A stretch of 64,000 nt of DNA from contig CM044871.1 of NCBI GenBank assembly GCA_024500155.1, positions 82,072,402 through 82,136,401 of the forward strand. Reading direction: 5' to 3'. Shown here in pieces: positions 58,557 to 64,000 of the stretch. This stretch comes from Chenopodium formosanum (taxonomy: Eukaryota > Streptophyta > Magnoliopsida > Caryophyllales > Amaranthaceae). Every line of letters starts with the position of its first letter. Position 1 is the first letter of the stretch. Under the pieces are notes generated by a model. That model was not told the DNA's origin. It did not search any database and saw nothing but the letters and a program-made list of their open reading frames with translations. A program made the position numbers and the translations under genes.

Positions 58557-61500
58557 ATCTCTATCTCTATCTCTATCTCTCCATTATGTAGCCCATTTTC
58601 TTCATGTCTTCAAAAGTTCAACTTATAGCTCGGAATTTTCTTATATTTTGAGATTATCTAAACTGCTTACTGACATAGGAATCTGTCTTTCATGTTCAAG
58701 GTAAGCTGTAATTTAATATTTCTGTTAATTTCCAACTTAATCAGTTCCATTTTTGAACCTCTAAGATTTTGCCAACCCAATGTGACAACAATTAATGTGG
58801 TCCTGAGCACCAAGTCTCTGAAGTGTTACTTGCTGATCAGTGGCTATTAGTAGTATTTTTACTTAAAATAGACACTCATTGCTTTTGATGAAAATATGTT
58901 ATCTTTGAACTTTAAGAAATTTATTGACAAATTAGATAGTCCTTCACTATTTTTCTTTGGGGCAGAAAATTTTAAGCACTATAAATGCTAGCTAATTTAA
59001 TGCAGGAATTTTGTGATGTTAGTTCTGACTTTTGTTGATGGACCACTGATGTGTATAATCTATGCATGTATGCTATTACCCATATTAGGCTAAAAGCCTT
59101 TTACTCAACTAGATAAAAGAAATTCCTTAATTTGTTTGGACTGAGGAAGATATAGGGTTCTGACAAATATTTTGGTCCTATTATGTGTGTAGTGTGGGAT
59201 GTTTGCTTTGTCTTCTACTTGGTTTTAATGACTTAAATCCTAAATTTCTGCTTAGTTTTACATGCAAGTGCGCTTAGCAGTATTTCTACTCCGTAAGTGA
59301 CTTCCATGAAATCCTTTTGATTTTGTGCTTAGTTTTACATGCAAGTGCACTTGGCAGTATTTCTACTCCGTATTTGACTTCCATGAAATCCTTTTAGTAA
59401 TAACTAAGAACAAGAGCAACCATCACCTAGTATGCATCCTGCTGCTGGCATGTCCAAATGTATGAAGCCTCCTAATTGTCAATAACTCAATATAGTCAGA
59501 CATCTGTTTCTGAGAGAAACATTTTCAAATTGTGAGCATAAATCTGGTAATCGCTTAGCAGCATACCTTCTCTCTTTCAATTTATATGAAGGCTTGACAT
59601 GAAATTTCTATTGCTTTGTGAGCATACATCTGGTAATCGCTTATGCTTGACATGCTTGTAATAGTTGCTGCAGTAATTTACTTGTAATATTTTGCTTCTT
59701 AGGTTTGCAAAAGGATAGACAGTGCTGCTGATGGTACCAGTGTTCTAGATCGCATATTTTATGGAGTAAGTGTTTATTATAACTACACTGGGGCTGTTGA
59801 CTGCTTCAAACTGGATGATGATCCTCATGGAATGAGTGGTTGGCAATGGCAGGTGCTGAATCCTCTTATACTTTGTACTTTTTATAAGAAAAATTGCAAA
59901 AGAGGGAAAATTAGTTAATGAAATAAAAAGTTCAAACGATGTTCAATCAGGCATAATGTGCAATCAATACATATATAAATTATCAGTGTGCTTCCTGTTT
60001 GTAGGCGTGTACAGAAATGGTAATGCCAATGTCTAGCAATCCTGAAAAAAGCATGTTTCCTATATTTAGCTTCAATAAAACTTATGAGGAAGAACGCTGC
60101 ATGAGATCATATGGAGTCAAGCCACGATTCAGATGGATTACTACAGAATTTGGTGGACATGTAAGATTCCTTTTGATCTCTCTATGACTGCAAAATATAT
60201 ACTACCTCCGTTTTAGGTTATGTGCAACGATTAGACATTTTCCCTCTCAGCTTTATGTCAAATCATTGCACATAACTTGTAACGGAGGTAGTAATAATTT
60301 TTTCAATGTACAAATCTTATGTCAAGTGTATTGGTTATGATTCCTTACATCTTTACGGAGGAACTGTTCATATCCCACTTCTTCAGAGATATTATATGCA
60401 TATGTACCCCTTTTCAAATGCATTTCTTTATGTACTCCCTTGTAGAGGGGAAAAATGGGTGGGTGTGGACTCAAGTCTCAACTCAAAGAAAAATATAGAC
60501 AGTTTCTTAAAATGGAAATAGGGCAAGTAAATTAGGATACCACAAAATGGAACATGGGGCAATTAAAATGGAATAGAGGTAGTATTTGATCTTGTTTGCA
60601 AGTTTAGATTCTGGAAAGGCTTTGGTCTGACTAGTACAAGTTAACACAAGTTATAGCAATTTTAGCTTGTTTAACACAATTTAGTATGGATAAGTTGGTT
60701 CTTTGCCATGTTAAGTTCTGCGTTCTTCTATTTATAAACAGGACTGTAAGCTAAACAACTAGCTGACTGAGCTGAGTGGACATATTTGTGAGTACTATTA
60801 CTATTTTTTATTTATGTTAACTGATAGTTTCTAGCCACCCTACCAAACAGTGTCTGATATACGTAGTATGTTTGATTGATTGGTATATTTATTACATTGT
60901 CACTAACTAACAAGTTCTGCTGCTACAAATGGCTTTTTTGGAAAACAAAATTTGTTTTTGTAACTGCTTCAAGGACTTGATGGAATTGAAATGGAAATCA
61001 ATACTCAATTAATTATATTTAAATTGATGTGTATTGTTGCCTTCATAGTATTTCTTGTGCTGGTGAATCATTGCTTTTATTATATGGCATGGTAGCTTCA
61101 TGTGGCTGTATATGAATCTTAAGTGATGCCTGTTATTCACATTGTGAAGGATTTTAAGACTACCTGGAAAAACAGTGGGAGTAACATAATTTTTTCAAAT
61201 GGACTATTGGATCCGTGGAGTGGTGGCAGGTAAGACCATTACAGTTTACAGCAGTAATGTGAACATAAGTTTCTCGACATTTTCCAATCTGATGATCATT
61301 ATTCTCAACTCCCCTTCAGCGTTCTGCAAAATGTCTCAGAATCACTGATTGCCCTTGTTACAGAAGAAGGTAGCATGTTTCCTTTGTATTCTCCTCGTAA
61401 TTAATTACTTTCACCTTTTGAGACTTACATTGTAGATTAGTTACATTATTATAGCTGTGTTTTGGCTAATGAATTTTCTGAGTTTTAGCAATACAGTCTA

Positions 61501-61760
61501 AATGAACATGATTTTTACTGATGTCACCCATGTCTGCTGATGTTCAACACATAGATTTATAGTTTATCTTGGTTCTGTATAAGTAACCTTACTCTTAATC
61601 ATATTTCAAATGTGTATCAGGTGCACATCACCTAGATTTGCGAGCTTCAACTCCAAATGATCCTGATTGGCTGGTCCAACAAAGGACATCTGAGATTCGA
61701 TTGATTAAAAGTTGGATTGATGACTACAACCAAGGGAAGGGCTCTGCTTTCAGTATGTAA
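56230..61760 (+). CDS. Lysosomal Pro-X carboxypeptidase-like serine peptidase (family S28)
   Basis: Predicted vacuolar or secreted enzyme that removes C-terminal residues following proline. Ten exons were inferred from GT/AG borders and continuous frame: 56230-56580, 57581-57767, 57916-58049, 58146-58258, 58357-58480, 59703-59852, 60005-60160, 61150-61229, 61320-61369 and 61621-61760. They give 494 residues, the usual size for the family. Residues 1-22 form a signal peptide (LLLLLCIITFTQS). QLDHFSFQ and MYCGNEGDIEWFA are typical N-terminal blocks, followed by EHRYYGESMPYG across intron 1. The catalytic Ser is at 176 in FGGSYGGM, Asp at 426 in NGLLDPWSGG, and His at 451/452 in GAHHLDLR, so the triad is complete. 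N-x-S/T sequons are present (NYT, NKT). Intron 5 holds a CT microsatellite and a 77-bp duplication, and intron 7 a MITE. The gene appears intact. Confidence 0.96.
58496..58581. repeat. (CT)n / (CTATCT)n microsatellite in intron 5
   Basis: A pure CT run to about 58550 is followed by five hexamer units CTATCT. It lies just inside intron 5 of the S28 gene. Confidence 0.95.
59251..59404. repeat. 77-bp tandem duplication in intron 5
   Basis: CTTAGTTTTACATGCAAGTG starts at 59251 and again at 59328. The two copies differ at a few positions (GCGCTTAGCAG against GCACTTGGCAG). Confidence 0.85.
60202..60291. mobile_element. 90-bp Stowaway-like MITE in intron 7
   Basis: Ends CTACCTCCGTTTTAGGTTAT and ACTTGTAACGGAGGTAG are inverted repeats with TA on each side. 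The interior matches the element at 4960-5049, which has exactly the same length. Confidence 0.85.
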
Positions 61761-63902
61761 TTATTGTTGGATTTACGTAACATCCTGAAAAAAACTCACA
61801 CCACTTTAACACGTACCAGTCCTTTCTCTTGGCTTCTGTCACACTCGTAACATAGTACTTCGTATGATGTATTAGTAATTCATGCTTTGTAAAAAGCATT
61901 GAATACAGATTTGCCTCCAAATATACCAAGTCTTGGACATTCTAATGATTGTTAATTGATGTATCAGTATACTGTGAATGTTCTAGAGACTTAGTCAAGA
62001 ATTGTTTGTGATTAGTGATAATGTCATAAATGTACAAGCTTGTTAAACAAGCATCTAATTACTTTAACATATTGACAAACGTTTTAGTAACTGAATACAA
62101 GTTTATGCTAAATGCTATATTGGAAGTGTGGTGAGCCAAGCCTTTATTTTAAAACCAAAGACTCTTCTTTAGTCTGAAGCCTGAAAGACCTGATGACCTA
62201 TAGTACTACTACAATAGATTTTAACTAAATTCGTTTTGCAACTTGAATTTTGCATAAAGTGATTGTATCTATACAATGAAAGTCCCCCGAATCTAAAGAT
62301 TTTTGCCCTGTTCGACAAAAGCAGTGGTAGCGGCGATAGAGTAGTTGGTAGATTTAAGAGTAGAGAGTTGCTACCGATTAATAGTGTGTATGCTTTAGCT
62401 GTCAAAAACAACGGTTGATGGTATGGATGTTCGAAAATTCTATAGTAAATGACACGTACCACTATGTACCACTAAAGCGACGTACCTAAATGTACCTTTA
62501 ATAAATTTCATTAAATACTCCCTCCGTCCCCGATTGATAGTCACTTTTGAAGAAAAATTACGGGAATTAAGGAGAATAAAGAAAGTATATTGAAAAAGTA
62601 AATTTATATTGGGTATGCAAAAAAGTAGAGAGGGGAAGTAATTAAAGTACATGAGAAAATAAAATTTACATGGAAAAGTTAAATTTGCACAAATATTTTT
62701 GCAAATGTTAGAAAATTTTGGTACAAAAATAATATTAATGGTACTTGAAAAAAGCAAATGTGACTAACATTTTGAGTCACCAAAAATGGCAAAAGTGACT
62801 ATCAATCGGGGACGCGAGTATGTTATTTATTTTTTGCATTTTTCAAACACAGGTTGACTTTAGCTAAGATGGTGAATTGCAAAATCACTTTGATTAGTGA
62901 TTAAGGATCAAATCTTTTTATCACCTATATTTTTCCTGATAGTGTTTTAATTTTGTTCAAAACGTTAATCACTGGTCTATAGAGTGTATATGTCCCATAC
63001 TCTCATTAGTCCCATGTATTCTTGATCATATGCATTAAGAAGGTAATAACAATGTAGAATGTCAACTAGTATCCCAACTCTAATCTCTCATCCCTCCTAA
63101 ATAATAGCCTCAATTATTGAGGTTTTTAAAATGACTTATTAAGGTAATTTCTTGCTTGATTCCTTTAATTTTTTTGAATGATTCTATGTTATCTATCCTA
63201 ATTTCTTTACAAAAATCACATTTTGGATCGCACCTAGAAAAAATTATTTCTTACATTTTCATGCATAAATATAAAATCTAAATTTGAAAGTCTTTATGCG
63301 TATGAGCTCACAATGAGCAAATTGATTTGTTAAGATAACAAGGGAGTAAATTAAAATTCAAAATGACAAAAAATATACGGAGAGAGAAAAGAAAAATATT
63401 GCCTCAAAAAAAAAAAAAAAAAAAAAAAGAAAAGGCAAGTTCCAGATCACTCTCCATAAGTGTACAACAAAGTTTCCAAAACCAGCTTAATTAAATTCAC
63501 AATACCTGGACATAAAATAATCCTTTCTAATAATTAACACAATTAATTACACCATATAATTCAAGTCAACACTTTTTAATTACCCACTAAACCCTCCACT
63601 AATCCCATTCAAATCATTTCAAAAATCAAATTATCCCACCACTAAACATGTTTACATGTTCCAAAAAGCGGGGTTAAATAAAAATCAAAAACACCCTCCC
63701 CTAATACGACGCCGTTTTCCCCTCTACCCTAAAACTAAACCCAAGAAAAAGCAAAACCACTCTCTCTCTCTCCTCCCTGTTCAAAATCATCATCATCTTC
63801 TTCAATAAAGTAAAGAAAAACACTCAGGAGAGAGAAACTTCTAGAGAGAGAAACTCAAGTAGTATAGTAGAAGGAATCTTTTCTAGGGTTTGGAATTTTT
63901 CA
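61761..63902. other. Intergenic region; 3' flank of S28 gene and leader of the next gene
   Basis: No gene. It contains the MITE at 62518-62818 and a poly-A near 63403-63428. From about 63750 there is a CT/GA-rich leader (CTCTCTCTCTCCTCCC, then GAGAGAGAAACTTCTAGAGA) leading to the ATG at 63903. Confidence 0.6.
62518..62818. mobile_element. Stowaway MITE (301 bp)
   Basis: The left end CTCCCTCCGTCCCCGATTGA continues as TAGTCACTTTTG. The right end is its inverted copy (CAAAAGTGACTATCAATCGG + GGACGCGAG). TA is present on both sides (62516-62517 and 62819-62820). The terminal repeats are about 30 bp with few mismatches, so this is the best-preserved MITE in the window. Confidence 0.9.
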
Positions 63903-64000
63903 ATGGCGAGTCCCCGGATTCCGGCGACTCCTTCGCCGGTCAATTTGAGGGCGATTACTATTACGCCGGGATCAAGGATTCTAGATGTTTCTTCTCCGGC
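63903..64000 (+). CDS. Unidentified gene, 5' end only (runs off the window)
   Basis: An ATG at 63903 follows a long purine/pyrimidine-rich leader. The open frame reads MASPRIPATPSPVNLRAITI and continues for about 32 codons to the window edge. The base composition jumps to that of coding sequence (GC-rich third positions), which supports a real start. The N-terminus is Pro/Ser/Thr-rich, with no domain yet visible, so the product cannot be named. Confidence 0.7.
   Translation, partial: MASPRIPATPSPVNLRAITITPGSRILDVSSP

Noticed and set aside
1..64000. tRNA, rRNA or microRNA genes
   Set aside because: No cloverleaf or rRNA-like stretch was seen. A/B-box-like sequences at about 1640, 3300 and 22940 fit SINE-type repeats better than functional tRNAs. 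Hairpins at 27.0 kb and 35.1 kb are repeat-derived.

Overview
This window is nuclear DNA from a flowering plant, most likely a eudicot. It is strongly AT-rich and its genes carry introns with GT/AG ends. There are many MITEs and three kinds of large transposon. The conserved genes have Arabidopsis-type relatives (a HAT22/HAT9-like HD-Zip II factor and an S28 Pro-X carboxypeptidase). Recurrent 'actccgta' motifs make me lean towards Caryophyllales/Amaranthaceae, but that is a weak guess. No bacterial, organellar or viral gene block was seen.

Layout. From 1 to 8.4 kb lies intergenic DNA with MITEs, SINE-like pieces and short palindromes. A three-exon HD-Zip II transcription factor lies on the minus strand at 8448-9587. 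From 9.6 to 28.9 kb there is a long gene-poor stretch holding a 5'-truncated LINE (18.9-19.3 kb), a hAT-like remnant and a foldback element with a 9-bp target duplication (27.0-27.7 kb).

From 28,924 to 44,326 there is a nest of transposons. A Tc1/mariner-like element (MLE, TA target duplication) contains a foreign gene fragment. That fragment is split by a 12.9-kb CACTA (En/Spm) element at 30,427-43,338 with target duplication CTT. The CACTA encodes, on the minus strand, a TNPD transposase broken by one frameshift and two stops. It also encodes a 12-exon TNPA-like/Ulp1 cysteine-protease fusion whose frame is spoiled only by one surplus base in a 15-C run. The introns of the fusion gene hold a 170-bp tandem array, a GC-rich near-palindrome of about 425 bp inserted in that array, and a 490-bp duplication.

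From 44.8 to 46.3 kb lies a foldback element made of two complementary minisatellites. At 47.0-53.5 kb there is a nearly full-length but decayed L1-type LINE, with a DUF4283/CCHC ORF1 and an endonuclease/RT/RNase H ORF2. At 56,230-61,760 there is an intact ten-exon S28 serine carboxypeptidase gene with a TATA box. The first 98 coding bases of an unidentified gene start at 63,903 and run off the edge.

The host genes (HD-Zip II, S28 peptidase, partial gene at the end) look independent of one another. The functional linkage in the window is inside the CACTA, where TNPD, the TNPA/Ulp1 fusion and the palindromic subterminal repeats form one transposition system. All exon boundaries were inferred by eye from splice motifs and reading-frame continuity.
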